In this document: one piece after another, positions 1 to 11,874 of the stretch
Layout: each line of letters starts with the position of its first letter
Position numbering within the stretch: the first letter of the stretch is position 1
DNA from: Atherix ibis
Lineage: Eukaryota > Arthropoda > Insecta > Diptera > Athericidae
DNA: 64,000 nucleotides
Reading direction: 5' to 3'
Assembly (NCBI GenBank): GCA_958298945.1
Contig: OY282607.1
Location: 30,884,500 to 30,948,499 of the forward strand
Program-made: the position numbers and the translations under genes
Notes under the pieces: model-generated
What the model saw: only the letters and a program-made list of their open reading frames with translations
The model's database searches: none
What the model was told of the DNA's origin: nothing

Positions 1-44
1 TATTAATAATATAATCTCTTTTAAAAAAACCATTTTCTTTTTAC

Positions 45-2089
45 TTTAGAGCTTCACCAGCATCTGCACTTGCAGAAAAATCGCATGCATTCAGATAACC
101 ATATTCGGGCTCATAGAATTGTTGAGCTTTTTGACAAAGTGCCTCATATATTTGAAAAGATAGAATCATTTCAAAAATGTATCTATTCAAATTAAATATT
201 AAAAAAACACACAAGAAGTAATTACTTTTCAAATACGTACCTTGTTGGCCTATTAGAAATAGCCATATTGAAGTCAGATCCAAAGTCAAAGTCATCGGAT
301 TTTCTTATGCTTGGTGGTTTTACACCCGTCATGTATGTCTTTAAGTCCCAATATTCACAATTATTGTGCGGTTCTTCCCTTTCTAGTTCATCAATTAGAT
401 GTGTTATAATAAAATTACTTTGGATTATTTTGAAAAACAATGCCAAAGACTGTAAATTGATATGAAAAAAAAAATAAAATAACATATTAACATTTCTATG
501 TGTAGATATGATTTGCATTCTACTTTAGTAAATTTTATTTTTTACCCATGTATAAAGTCGATTAATGTTTAACTCCCTATTATAGGGTACATTATGCCAT
601 ACTCCAATTTTCTTCAGATAATTCGGACTATCAACCGACAAAAGAGTTGCAAACTTTACAGCATCCGAAAATCCAGGCCAATAAGCACCTCGATCCAGAT
701 ATGGTAAATCTTTTGTATTTAAAATGTATTGCATTTCAAGGAAAATTTGATGCATTTTCCGGAATGTACCAACCGATACATCATCACAATAACTAAGTAC
801 GAGATCAGAACCAGATCCGGGATATAAAAGTTCCAGAGAACAAGATTCTGTATTATGCATTACTGCATTATCCCAAAATGAACTGCAAATTGGGAAGATA
901 AATTTTCATTGCCAGAAAATATAAACAATTATCCGCATACCTCGGTACACGTTCCATATTCATAGTGTCGAAGAAGTCATCAGCATCCTCTATTATATGC
1001 CTTGGGGTATAGTTGAGCGCATTTAGTTGGCTCTCCGTTAAGCTAAAATTCTTACGATTATAAGGTAGATTTTCTAGATTACCCACTTTTGTTATAAACA
1101 TAATCATAAGTGGTTCTGAGATCGGACTTCGATCTGGAACCAAAGTTTCGCCATATTCCTTTTGGAGAGTGTAACGAATGTAAGCATGCAATTGCTCATA
1201 GAAAGGACGCAACTCTCTAAGAACATCGACGATATCATGATAAACTGATCCATCATCGTATTGCCTAAAGAACATATCTTTTGTTGAATCTAAAATATCA
1301 AAATCATCAAATTTGATAAATCTGTCATTTAAGTTTATGATTAATTACTATATTCCTTGGCTGCTTTTTTATACAAATCCCTAACATGTAAATATGATTC
1401 TTTGGTTTGCTTATAGAAATCCACTTCTTGATTCCAATAGTATTCAATCTCCTTTAAATTTCTTGTTGTTATCATCGCATGTAATATGCCTTTAGAATTA
1501 AGATCACATTTGCCAGAATCTTCAAATTGACAATATTTTAATTCATCAGAAAATGTTTTAAAATAATCATGAAGTTTTCGAAGATGTTTAATTTCCTGTG
1601 GTGTAAATGATGATATTCTCAAACCAAGAATACGATCAATGTTACGTTGTAAATTATGATCCTTAATTGAATTGGATGGAAGTGATTTTAGATGATGGAT
1701 CGCTAAAGCTATATTAAGACTGGAATTGTACACAGTTATTCCTTCGGCTTGTTGTTCGAAGACCTCCGTTAAAGTCATATTATCAGCACCTTTTATTGAC
1801 TTAACTTTCATATTAAAAGCTGCGCGTAAATAATTTTCCATTGCTTCTGTATAATCCTGCACATATTGTCGTGCCTTGTTGTCATTAATTTCATTCTCTT
1901 CTGGTGCCTTATTGTCATCAATTTGATTCTCTTCTAAACTTGTCCGCACCTACCAAAAATAATTATTTACTACAATATATTAAATGATATTTCAAAATTG
2001 GTTTTTCTTTCTTGTACTAACTCATTATATTCACTAAAACGTACCAGAAATATTGTAATGCACAAAATATAATATATTTTGAAAATCAT
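45..2089 (-). CDS. Angiotensin-converting-enzyme-like protein (peptidase M2 family), partial, predicted catalytically inactive
   Basis: Six exons read on the minus strand: 2089-2045, 1949-1349, 1289-941, 882-546, 449-241 and 182-45. Every intron has GT...AG borders and the phases join without a break. Exon 1 encodes a hydrophobic start (MIFKIYYILCITIFL) that fits a signal peptide. Family landmarks follow in order: an N-terminal helical region, LRPFYEQLHAYIRYTLQKEY, TPRHIIEDADDFF, a disulfide-spaced C-x17-C pair, TKDLP, and a C-terminal IYEALCQKA. Aligned without gaps to the M2 core, the zinc motif HEMGH is replaced by QIFLE and the third ligand motif HEAIGD by SDAVKF. The fold is therefore kept but zinc binding should be lost, as known for several Drosophila Ance paralogues. 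The last exon ends at a GTAAAA donor, and the C-terminus lies beyond the left edge. The gene is inferred from sequence only; expression is not shown. Confidence 0.9.
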
Positions 2090-2690
2090 TTTTTCAATAA
2101 AAACATTAAATATTCAATTATATAAAAATAATTTTGTTCGAAACTTTTTAGTTAATTGTATTTAAATCAGATATATTTCCAAATTATTCCGAAACTATTC
2201 TGTACAATGAAACGATTGAACAAAACTACGTCTACTAACTGTCGTTTATGAAATTTCATATCAAATCTTGGAATTGCTCGAATGATCTCTGACTCGAAAT
2301 CAAATTGGACTATATTTAAACAACCACCATTAAATATTACCAATACTAACTATTATTATTATCAAATTGATTAAATTTTAATATTTATATTTTTTTTCCA
2401 TTCATTCATAATTTTACTAGTACGCAATTGTATTATTATAATTATTTTTTTGTTTGTTAAAAAATGTATATATAAGTTTTTATAAATAAATGCGAGAATA
2501 TATAATATTAGTTTAACTACAATAATTAAAAAAAATTGTATAGAGAATTTTTGGACACAATAAAGTGTAGAAAAATACAAATTATTGATAAAAAAATTAA
2601 TTTTTCACATACATTATAGCAAGACTAAAATAATATCCCGAGTGTTATTCGGATTTTAAATTTAAGCACAGTCAATGTGATTATGAGTTT
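2090..2690. other. AT-rich upstream region of the ACE-like gene
   Basis: This interval holds the 5' flank of the ACE-like gene. It consists of AT-rich sequence with short A and T runs. I see no other coding or repeat structure. Confidence 0.5.
2311..2320 (-). promoter_or_regulatory. Possible TATA-like element of the ACE-like gene
   Basis: On the minus strand the sequence TTTAAATATA lies about 220 bp upstream of the predicted start codon at 2089. Initiation 25-30 bp downstream would give a 5' leader of about 200 nt. AT-rich DNA produces such matches by chance, so this is weak. Confidence 0.22.
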
Positions 2691-3127
2691 TCAAAGAAAT
2701 TTTGCCATTAACGGTGCAACAAACAGGAGTCTGGTCTAGGACTCTTCATTTCGCTCTGCACTTTTACAGTTCGATAATCCCACCATGTTATCAGCTAAGA
2801 TCGTCGGTCTATTGAAAATACTCTGCCTTCTAAAACCAAAAAAATGAACCTGTTGACTTCTGGGTATGACCTTTCTCATATACACGGATTAAAAGTTTAG
2901 AAATCATGAAGTACTACTATAACCGCCACAAATTGGCGGTTATAGTAGTACTTCATGATTTCATCTCTAAACAGGCTGTAAAATCATCAACCCACATAGG
3001 TTGGACCAATGATTTTATTAAATGATCCTTAAAAATCAGTAAGTAATTTTTATGAGGACCTACGTTTCCTAAGAATACATGAGGACTAGTAACACCTATG
3101 TTTCACATAATAGCAGCTTCAGTTTTA
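2690..3127 (-). mobile_element. Degenerate RTE-like LINE remnant
   Basis: The segment near 2729 (GTCTGGTCTAGG) and the one at 3070-3127 resemble parts of the RTE fossil at 13.9-15.7 kb in the same orientation. No reading frame survives. The hairpin at 2900-2962 lies inside it. Confidence 0.35.
2900..2962. repeat. 29-bp perfect inverted repeat with 5-nt loop
   Basis: Arms 2900-2928 and 2934-2962 are perfectly complementary around a CAAAT loop. A GTTTAG / CTAAAC pair just outside extends the stem past a 5-nt bulge. Nothing nearby explains it. Confidence 0.9.
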
Positions 3128-4184
3128 CGAGGTCTCTTCAAAAAGTATCACATTTTTTGTGATCTTGTTCAACTCCTCCTTCGATGCCGGTTTTTTCTCC
3201 TCAATCGTAGGGTAGCGTCGTCCTTTTATGGGGCTCTTCAGTTTTGGGAACAAGAAAAAGTCACAGGGGGCCAGATCTAGAGAATACGGTGGCTGCGGCA
3301 TTATTAGTGTGTTGTTTTTGGCCAAAAATTCGCGCACTAGCGTCGGTGCGTGAGCAGGGGCGTCATCATGGTGCAAAAGCCAATTTTTGTTCTTCCACAA
3401 ATCCGGGCATTTCTGTCGGATTACTTTACGCAACTCGCGCATAACTTGTAGGTAATATTCCTTATTGACCGTTCTATCCTGTGGTAAGAACTCATGATGC
3501 ACCACGCCCCTGTAATCGAAGAAAACTATAAGCAAAACCTTCACATTCGACAGAACTTGGCTTGCTTTTTTAGGTCTTGGCTCGTGCGGCAGCTTCAATT
3601 GGGACGATTGAGCTTTGGTTTCTACGTCATAACCATAAACCCTCGATTCGTCACCAGTTTTGACCCTTTGGAGCAAATTTGGGTCGTCGCGGAGAGAGTC
3701 CAACAGCTCCTTAGCAATGTTAATGCGATGCTGTTTTTGCTCAAAATTGAGCAATTTTGGTACGAATTTCGCGGCGACCGATCTCACGACCAAATCATTG
3801 GTAAAAATCGAATGGCACGAGTGCTCGGCCGTCCGGCACGCTTTTCGTCGTTCACATCTTCTCGGCCCTCTGAGAACATTTTGTACCACCAACAAACATT
3901 GCCTCGGCCCAAGGTAGCTTCACCATATGCCACAGTCAATATTCGGAATGCGTCCGCGCAATTCATTTTGTTTTTCACACAAAATTTGATACAGATTCTT
4001 TGATCCATTTTTTGGAATGGGCAAAAATCGAAGACGAGCCAAAACACGTGCAAGCAAAGCAGCTGTCAAAAATTAACATAAGTGAGAGACATGAGTACCA
4101 ACATAACGCTACAATAAAATCGAAAACCGAATATACGTAACCCGCGAAAATTCAAAATTCGCGATACTTTTTGAACAGAGCTCG
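3128..4184 (-). mobile_element. mariner element, GDESWVYGYD lineage, copy 1
   Basis: Inverted ends CGAGGTCT.TTCAAAAAGTA (left) and its complement ending at 4184 are each bordered by TA (3126-3127 and 4185-4186), the mariner target duplication. Compared with copy 6 (57.5 kb), the stretch just inside the left end is deleted, which removes the last part of the transposase. Confidence 0.9.
3130..4008 (-). pseudogene. mariner transposase (GDESWVYGYD lineage), broken
   Basis: The reading starts with MDQRICIKFCVKNKMN, the N-terminal helix-turn-helix region, and runs to GRPST. There the frame breaks and the second HTH is deleted. Reading resumes at KFVPKLLNFEQKQHRINIAK. The first catalytic motif is GDESRVYGYD, with the usual Trp changed to Arg. 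The second is HHDDAPAH and the third SLDLAPCDFFLFPKL; 34 residues separate the second and third Asp, the mariner DD34D spacing. The C-terminal WKKRWHKC region is lost by the deletion near the left end. All three Asp remain but the protein cannot be full length. Confidence 0.85.
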
Positions 4185-4229
4185 TATGTGCTGATTTATT
4201 TCACCATTTGTATCGCATGAGTATTAGTG

Positions 4230-5215
4230 ACCATCAGGAAAGTAAAGGAGATTATTACTCTCACCATCAGCAACTGCGATATTATTTTACAGTTAACGAT
4301 TCGTTACATGGCATCTCAATTTAGGTGCTAGGTTGAAGTTTGGCGAATATCTGAAAACCGATGCTGGAAAAGCAAGTCGGGTTGTGACTACTGCAAGGAT
4401 CATGTCTAACCACCGTTATTAGTCTGCTCCTATTTGATAAAATCTATGACGACCAAATTGCTCAAGGGTCGTGCGATGGCGGTATATCGACGAACCGCAC
4501 ACTTCGAGCCTTAAGAGCAATAAATTTGAATTTATCAACATGCCGCCAATTGAGCTTTTGATAGATGGGAGTGCCAGGTTCTACCACCGAGTATGGAGAG
4601 GATATTAAATCTTACATTGAAAAGATAGTAAGAATATTTGGATGTTTCGAATAAAGGAAGATGGACGCATCGTCCCATTCCCGACATAGCCACCGAGAAC
4701 CATTATATGGTTCGATTTCTGACAGGACATGTGTAATTTAGGGATCTTTAACCTGGACGTTGATGCGGCATGCCCCTCTTGAATGCTCACAATTGAGGAT
4801 GTGAATAATATATTTTTCCACTGTCTACGTCTTATCAAAAAGAACTACAAAAAATTGGTTAAAACCGAGTAATGAAGAAACTCTGTCATGAGGAAAGACT
4901 GAGAAAAGGCCATCTTTCAGCCCAGATAAGATAATAGACTTAAAAGCAGTTTTATACCCATGAAGTAAAAGCAGACGATGTTCCCATGCAGAGGTATATT
5001 AGAGAAAGACGAAGGTATTTTGATGGGTAAAAAACCTTTGAATCATTTTTTCCACACACAAAAGTTTGTCATCTTTTGGATGTTGAATGATTCTAAAAGT
5101 GATTCGGCTGGTTTTCTTCCTCCTCGTACACTAGTTATGGTCTGCCCAGTAAATTCTTTATTAACTATCTTAATATGCCGTAACTTCTTGTGAATGTGTA
5201 AGGGTTTACCTTGGT
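4230..5215 (+). mobile_element. R1-clade LINE fossil
   Basis: Frame-broken plus-strand translation gives GRWTHRPIPDIA and VRFLTGHV, typical of the region after the reverse transcriptase in R1-clade ORF2. The DNA aligns with the fossil at 36.4-38.4 kb over long stretches, for example around the KASRV...ARIM segment and the shared AACCGAGTAATGAAGAAACT-like tail. Many stops and shifts are present. It lies directly right of mariner copy 1. Confidence 0.6.
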
Positions 5216-6800
5216 TTAATATAATTTATAATATACGCAGTTTAAGGTCGATGAATAGATAGTGAAGAATCAGAAAAGAGATCGGATCTGTTGCTGATTC
5301 TCTAAGAGTGAAGCATTTCTGATGTTGGCCTATAATTTTTTAGGTATCAAACTCGAAACACAAATTCTTAACTTGTTTTCTTTTTTTTTATAATAATGGA
5401 AACATATTATATAAGAAATAATTTCTCAGAAAATAATAATCACCAACACAAGTAGGCATTACAGAGATGGAATTTCTAAGTGTTATTCCGATTGTACAAT
5501 CACTGATTAAATTATTTACGAGCTATTGATAAAATAAGTTGACTGTGAGTATGTCGTAACTTAATCTATATACTTAAAGAGTATCTACTATTGCAAAGTT
5601 GACAGGCTAAAAGTGAAAATTAACAGTCGACTGTCACAATCGACAGAATGATGGGCTTACTATGTGACGGCAAAAACATTTACCCAAATTTGGCTTCTCG
5701 GAATTTTCATTTTGAGAATGATAATGAATGAAAATTTTAGATATAAATTGTTCTAAAATAAATCGGGCTACTTATTTTTCCAAACTACACAACTTATAAA
5801 ATGGAATATATTTTAATGATTAAAATATCATCGAATATGATGATAACGCAAAATAATTTTCATTTAATTTGAATTAATCGAAATAAATATTTTCGTTGAA
5901 ATAATATTTTCTTGTAAATAAGCCGATTTAGAAGGGTTTATATGTTAGCAAATAATAGCTTCTAAAATAAATTAATTTTCATATGTACCCTTTTCATACG
6001 AGTATATACACGCACACAGAAGGAATACATGTAGAAGATATTAAAGTGTTATCAAAAATTAGTCTCTTAGCATTAATTAAAAGTTTTGCATTCAATGTGA
6101 AAATGCTTTGATATGTCGAAAGGTCCTTAAGAGAATGTTAATGAAGGACTAAGAAAATTTAGTGGACAAAAATTTGATATGCTGTCGGGCATGAAAATTT
6201 AATGAGATTCTCATAAAACACCGTGTCTACCATACATACCCTGTTGATACAATTTCATCACTTTTGTAATTCATTAACTTTGAAGTATTCATTTTCCGGC
6301 ATTTAATTCTGTTAGTTCAACAGCTAAATGTACTTCCATTTTTTTGTTTATAATTGAAATTAGAGTTTTATAAATTACTGATTATAATAAAAGACATAAG
6401 ACATTTATTTTTTCTGTTTTTTTTAAGCTTCCTGTTTCGGTTTTTTTTTTATTATTAAACTGATCATTTATATAATTTGGAAGATGGAACTTTACCATCT
6501 TTATTATTAATACGATAATATATATATACTTGATTAAAGGACACAATACTCTACATAGTCTCGTTGAGATACATTTTGATTTGTATTAGAATATTTTATA
6601 TTAAAACTGTTTTTCCTGTTATCATAATTGTTGGAAGAGACACACGATAAATTGATGACTGATAACTGGCACGTTGTCATTATCTAAAGCCATAATCAAA
6701 AAAGAAGATATAACGAATTGTACAATTAATAGTGTGTTTAATATATTGCTGAGTACCATATATCAAATATTCCCCGCTATTTACAATAAATAAAATATTA
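5216..6800. other. AT-rich interval with weak LINE-like similarity
   Basis: Positions 5250-5340 resemble 15770-15860 (AGATCGGAT.TGTTGC and TATAATTTTTTAGG-like segments), so part of this is an old dispersed repeat. The rest is AT-rich with no frame I can support. Confidence 0.4.
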
Positions 6801-7560
6801 ATGACCCGAACCACAGAGACGCTTCACTCAAGGAAAATCGGCAACAGATCAGATCTTTTATTACCAACAGAAAAATTGATTAGACTGACTAGGCTGACCA
6901 TAACTACACATAGTCTAAGAGGAAGTAAACCATTTGACATCCACAATAGTCTCCAACAAGGAGACACACTTTCAGGAGTGAGCTTACACAGCTTTTACCT
7001 AACCGACGATATCGTCATTATGCTTATTATACCTGACAGTAAAAAATCTCCGGGTAATATCTACAGAGTGGCAGCCAATTAGCACTAGTTACATATAGAT
7101 AGTAGATCATAGCTTAAAGGGTCGCAGCCGACAACACCGTAGAGAAATAAATCCCCAGATGGCTACTGACAGACAACAAACCCTACTTCAGTCAATCTTA
7201 ATTATTTCACTCATAAATTCTCACAATAACATCGAAACTACTGCTCTCAATTTTTGGGATTGGACGATTCCGGAACCTATTAAAGGGAGAGATCCTGGAA
7301 CGTTTCCGCGACCGCTCGATTAATTCGTTTGGATGAGGAAGATCCTACCGGAAAAATTTACGGTGACACTATTTATGCTCCCAGAAGACGGAGAGTAGGC
7401 CCTGTCTTTGGTGAAGTGATTGCATTAGCCAGGATGCCAAAATATGCTGGGAGTCTTAAACTGGGAGACCGCAGCGTGAAGCTGGGACGTCTGCAGTTCG
7501 TTGATTTAGCAGGCCTAGACTGAAGTTAGGGTTGTCTGATAATTATGATAAAATAATTAT
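6801..7560 (+). mobile_element. RTE-clade LINE fossil with internal deletion
   Basis: Plus-strand reading gives LLLPTEKLIRLTRLTIT and KPFDIHNSLQQGDTLSG, the RTE reverse transcriptase segment before the palm. From 7329, MDEEDPTGKIYGDTIYAPRR matches the RTE C-terminal region. The catalytic palm between them is missing, and the frame is broken. The mauritiana-type mariner begins right after it. Confidence 0.7.
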
Positions 7561-7588
7561 TTTGCTTAAACGAAATATTTTGATCTTA

Positions 7589-8828
7589 ACAGGAGTATAA
7601 GCTTAAAACCGCTGTTTGGTCATAGATGGCGTGAGTGAGCGTCTTAAGCTACCATGGGCACTCCATAGTTTTTTTTATGAGTTTGACATCTGTCAACATT
7701 AATCAATGCGCATGTTCAGCAATTTCGTACAACACCATACATTTTTCTTTTGGTAATAATGTCTAGTTTTGTGCCAGAAAGAGAGCCTATGCGGTAACCT
7801 CTGCTTTTCTGCTTCAATTTGAAGAAATCGGTTGCCGAATCGTATCGAATGCTTATCGGAAAAAACGTACCGAGATTGGTTTCGTCGGTTCAAAGACGGA
7901 AATTTTGAGTTATGGGACAAGAAGTGTGAAAATCGGCCAAGGAATATTGAGGACTATCAACTGCAGGCCCTTTTGGACAAAGACGATACCCAATCGCGGA
8001 GCAATTAGGTGTTACTCAACCAGTCATTTCCATACATCTGCGTGCCATGGAGAAGATTGAAAAAATGGGAAAATGTTGAATTGAACGATAGGCAGATGGA
8101 GCGACGCCAAAACACATGCGAAATGTTGCTCGCCAGACGAAAAAGAAAGTCGTTCCTGATTCGGATTGTGACAGACGATGCAAAGTGGATACATTTCGAG
8201 AATCCTAAACGCAAGAAATCATGGGTTGATCCCGGCCAACCATCAACATCTTCCCCAAAACCAAATCGCTTCGGACGGAAGACGATGCTGTGCGTTTGGT
8301 GGGATCAGCAGGGTGTCGTCTACTATGAGATGTTGAAACCTGGTGAAACTGTCAATGCCCACCGCTACCACCAACAACTGATCAAATTTCACTATGCTCT
8401 GCGTGAAAAAAGGACGGATTATCAACAAAGACATGACAAACTGATTTTCCTCCACAACAACGCACACGTCAAAAATGGTCCGAAACTACTTGGAGGCACT
8501 CAACTGGCAGATACTACCCCACCCAGCTTATTCCGATTATTCACCAGACCTTGCCCCTTCCGAGTACTACCTGTTTTCATCGATGGGCCACGCGGTCGCT
8601 GAGCAGCAATTCGATTCTTACGAAGACGTCCGAAAAAATGGCTCGATGAGTGGTTTGCCTCGAAAGAGAAGGAATTTTTTTGGCGTGATATCCACAAATT
8701 GCCCGAGAGATGGGAAAAAGTGTAGCTAGCGAGGGCAATTACTTTGAATAAATTTGTTATTGCTTTCTATAAAAAAAAAAACATGTGTTTTTTGACTAAA
8801 AAACAGCGGATTTAAGCTTATATACCTT
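7589..8828 (+). mobile_element. mariner element, mauritiana subfamily, copy 1
   Basis: The left end reads AGGAGTATAAGCTTAAAACC and the right end is its near complement ending CTTATATACCTTG. These are the same ends as the 51.3-kb copy (GGTGTATAAGCTTAAATCC). Length is about 1240 bp. Confidence 0.85.
7759..8751 (+). pseudogene. mauritiana-type mariner transposase, broken
   Basis: It starts with MSSFVPEREPMR, close to the Mos1 N-terminus, then stops and shifts frame several times. The middle reads QMERRQNTCEMLLARRKRKS and KTMLCVWWDQQGVVYYEML, diagnostic of the mauritiana subfamily. The first catalytic motif is TDDAKWI (usually TGDEKWI). The second is HNNAH, so the Asp is replaced by Asn. The third lies in AYSDYSPDLAPSEYYLF, where Glu stands in the usual Asp position. 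The segment AYSDYSPD is three residues longer than in Mos1, a trait shared with the other two copies here. Confidence 0.85.
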
Positions 8829-8874
8829 GTAATTTATCTTACGACTGATAAACAGACAGATTTACCAAACCTTA

Positions 8875-9235
8875 ATGGCGCCGATTTTTATATATTCCTG
8901 CAAAACTTGGACGATGGTGCGCAGTAATGAGGTTTCTTCACAATATTTATGACCTTAACAATATTTATAATGTTTCAACGAAAATGGAAACTGTAGAATA
9001 AGATATAATGAAATTGAGAGTGCCTTAAGTCCATCAGAAAGCTCATGTTATCCAGTATATAATAATATCAATGCTGCGATATCCAGGACTTATCAAGCGA
9101 ATGAATAAAGAGTTGCTCTAAAAAGGGGAGAATTGCCACAAATTGGATGAAAAAACTGCCAACAGAAAAATTTGGCAAAATCTTCTTCAGGTGGCCTAAA
9201 CTCAAAATGAGTTACAGTGTTAATAAAGGGTAATT
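8875..9235 (+). mobile_element. RTE-clade LINE C-terminal fossil
   Basis: Plus-strand reading gives MAPIFIYSCKTWTMVRSNE, matching the LLYGSETWT-type segment of RTE reverse transcriptases, then NGNCRIRYNE. Stops interrupt everything after that. Confidence 0.5.
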
Positions 9236-10759
9236 GTATTAATTTTAAAATAGAAGAATTATCTAAAAATTTAAGTAAAAAGTTTTCTTATTCATAATTA
9301 TTAAATTATCTGAAATAGTATTTATCTTTTATAAAAAAAAAATATTCAAACAAAATATTTTTAATTGTATTTTGAAAAACTATTGTCGTAGTGGTTAATG
9401 TTGAATTTGTGGCTATGAAAAAATATCAAATCTTATGTTCTTTTTAAAAAAAGGTAAATGTCTAATAAAATAATTTATTCAATTGAAGTTTTTTATTTAA
9501 ATTTTAATCACGTTAATTTATGAATATAAAATTTAGAAACTTTCTAAAACTGAAGCATTGTTTATTTTCGAAATTAAATTTTGTTGACTGAACAAATTTT
9601 CCAATCGTATAAATTACGTGCTGCTTTTATTCAAGTTGACATTTTACTTACAAATTGGTAAAGTTTGTATCTGTAATTACAATTGATTTAATAGACACCG
9701 TACATATTTGTGTATAGTAATTAAACCATGCCCGTTTAACTTTTAATTCAATTATTAATAAAATATCTGTTAACAAGCGTAAATTGCTTTTAATGTAGTT
9801 TTCTGTTTTACATAAATTTATTAACAACTTCAGAGTACACGTTTGTCAATTTCTTTCAAATTGAAGAAAATGATACAAAATATTTTTTATCTAACCTCTA
9901 TTTCTTAATATAAATATTCGTACTGTCATTTTTAAAAGTATATCTTTAAAACATTTATTAAGCTGATTGATTGACTTTCTTGTCAATAAAGCGTTTAAAA
10001 ATAATTTCGAAATTTCATTTTATTAATTCATCTTGAAACTTCTTCAATCCAGCTTTCTTATTTTGATAGGCTTTTGTAGAAACTTTGCTTTAATATCATA
10101 AGAAAATACCATTTTTAAACTCAAACCAATTATCATCAAACTCTGAGTATTAATTCATATTTTTTTAGTTAGCATTTTTTTTATTCGTACATAAATATAT
10201 AATATTCATTTATTGACAAGGAACGTGACTCAAAACTTTAATAATCAAAAACTTCGCGGTACCAAATACTTTCGAAACTAATTTTCAAAGTAATTAAATG
10301 GTAATCGAATGCTAAGGTAAATGATCCAAAACTGTAATAATCACTCTATATTATAGTATTGTTACTTATGGGACGGATACAATTAAGTTTTCTATGGTAA
10401 TTTTATGAGCCGATAAACGTGCATTACCGCAATTCAGGTACAATGCTCGTTAGTTTCATGAACTCTAATTTAATATTCGAGTAATAATTTCAATTGCAAT
10501 TGAATTTGAGAAGAAACTTTTACAATAGATCAAAAATACTTTAATATTTTCATAATGAATATTCATATAACTTAGAAATATATTTAATAAAAATAAATAA
10601 GAAAAATATATTTAAGAAAATATTAAATAAAAAATTTTTTAACATAAGCTAATATTTAAAAGCGAATTTTTTTCCTCATAATAATTATTTTGTAAAAATT
10701 ATTTCTGAATTTGTAAAAATTATTTTGTTTTATATTTGATCGACACTGAGAAGGAAGTA
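9236..10759. other. AT-rich interval, no gene seen
   Basis: Over 1.5 kb of A/T-dominated sequence with short direct repeats, such as the TTTGTAAAAATTATTT pair near 10691-10725. No coding frame, RNA gene or element end is recognisable. Confidence 0.5.
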
Positions 10760-11653
10760 CGAGGTCTGTTCAAATGAATATCTATTTTGTCCCCTCCAAA
10801 GTAATCCCCACCAGATATTATACACTTGTGCCAACATTTTTTCCAATCCTCGAAGCACTTCAAAAAATCATTTTTTGTGATCTTATTCAGCTCCTCCTTC
10901 GATGCCGTCTTTATATCCTCAATGGTAGCGTAGCGTAGTCCTTTCATGGGACTCTTCAGTTTCGGGAACAAGAAAAAGTTACAGGGGGCCAGATCTGAGG
11001 AATACGGTGGCTGCGACATTATTAGTGTGTAGTTTTTGGCAAAAAATTCGCGCATAAGCAACGATGCGTGAGCAGGGGCGTTATCAAGGTGCAAAAGGCT
11101 TCATATTTTCTTCCTCACAAATACGGGCGTTTCTGTCGAATTGCTTCACGCAACTTGCGCATAACTTGCAGGTAATATTCCTTATTGAATGTTCTACTCT
11201 GTGGCAAGAACTCGTGATGCACCACGCCCCTGCAATCGAAGAAAACTGTAAGCAAAATCTTCACATTCGACTGAACTTGGCGCGCTTTTTTCGGTCTTGG
11301 CTTGTGCGGCAGCGTCCATTGGGATGATTGAGCTTTGGTTTCCACTTCATAACCATAAACCCATGATTCGTCACCTCTGGAGCAAATTTTGGTCATCACG
11401 GACAGAGTCCAACAGCTCCTTAGCAATGTTAATGTGATGCTGTTTTTGGTCGAAAATGGGCAAAAATCGAAGACGAGCCAAAACACATACAAGCAATGCA
11501 GCTGTCAAAAATTAACTGAACATTCAAAATGGCCGATCTTGTCGGCATAAGTGAGAGACATGAGTACCAACATAACGCTACAAAAAAATCGGTCATCTAA
11601 TATATGTAACCCGCGGAAATTCAAAATTCGCGATACTTTTTGAACAGACCTCG
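10760..11653 (-). mobile_element. mariner element, GDESWVYGYD lineage, copy 2 (deletion derivative)
   Basis: Ends CGAGGTCTGTTCAAA and its complement are bordered by TA on both sides (10758-10759, 11654-11655). The transposase remnant has GDESWVYGYE, LDNAPAHASLLMREF and LAPCNFFLFPKL, so the third catalytic Asp is Asn. A frameshift lies near 11100. The whole DNA-binding part is missing: the 5' leader joins directly to QKQHHINIAKELL. A second deletion just inside the left end removes the normal stop codon. Confidence 0.88.
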
Positions 11654-11874
11654 TACACGCTTAATTAATAGTAATAAGACTGGAATGCACTAGCTCAACT
11701 TTAAGTTAATTATTTTTTTAAAAATAGAAAATGAAATACATTCAACAAAAAAACATTTGTTTTATCCAACAAATTTTAAAAATAATAAAAAAAAAATATT
11801 GTTAAAAAAATAAAGAAAACAAGGAGTTAAAAATACTCAAAATTCAATTAGGATTACCGAATCGTAGGTGACGC

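Noticed and set aside
8009..8602. Continuous 197-codon frame as an intact transposase
   Set aside because: It is the middle of a mauritiana transposase that has lost the second catalytic Asp and shifts frame at both ends.
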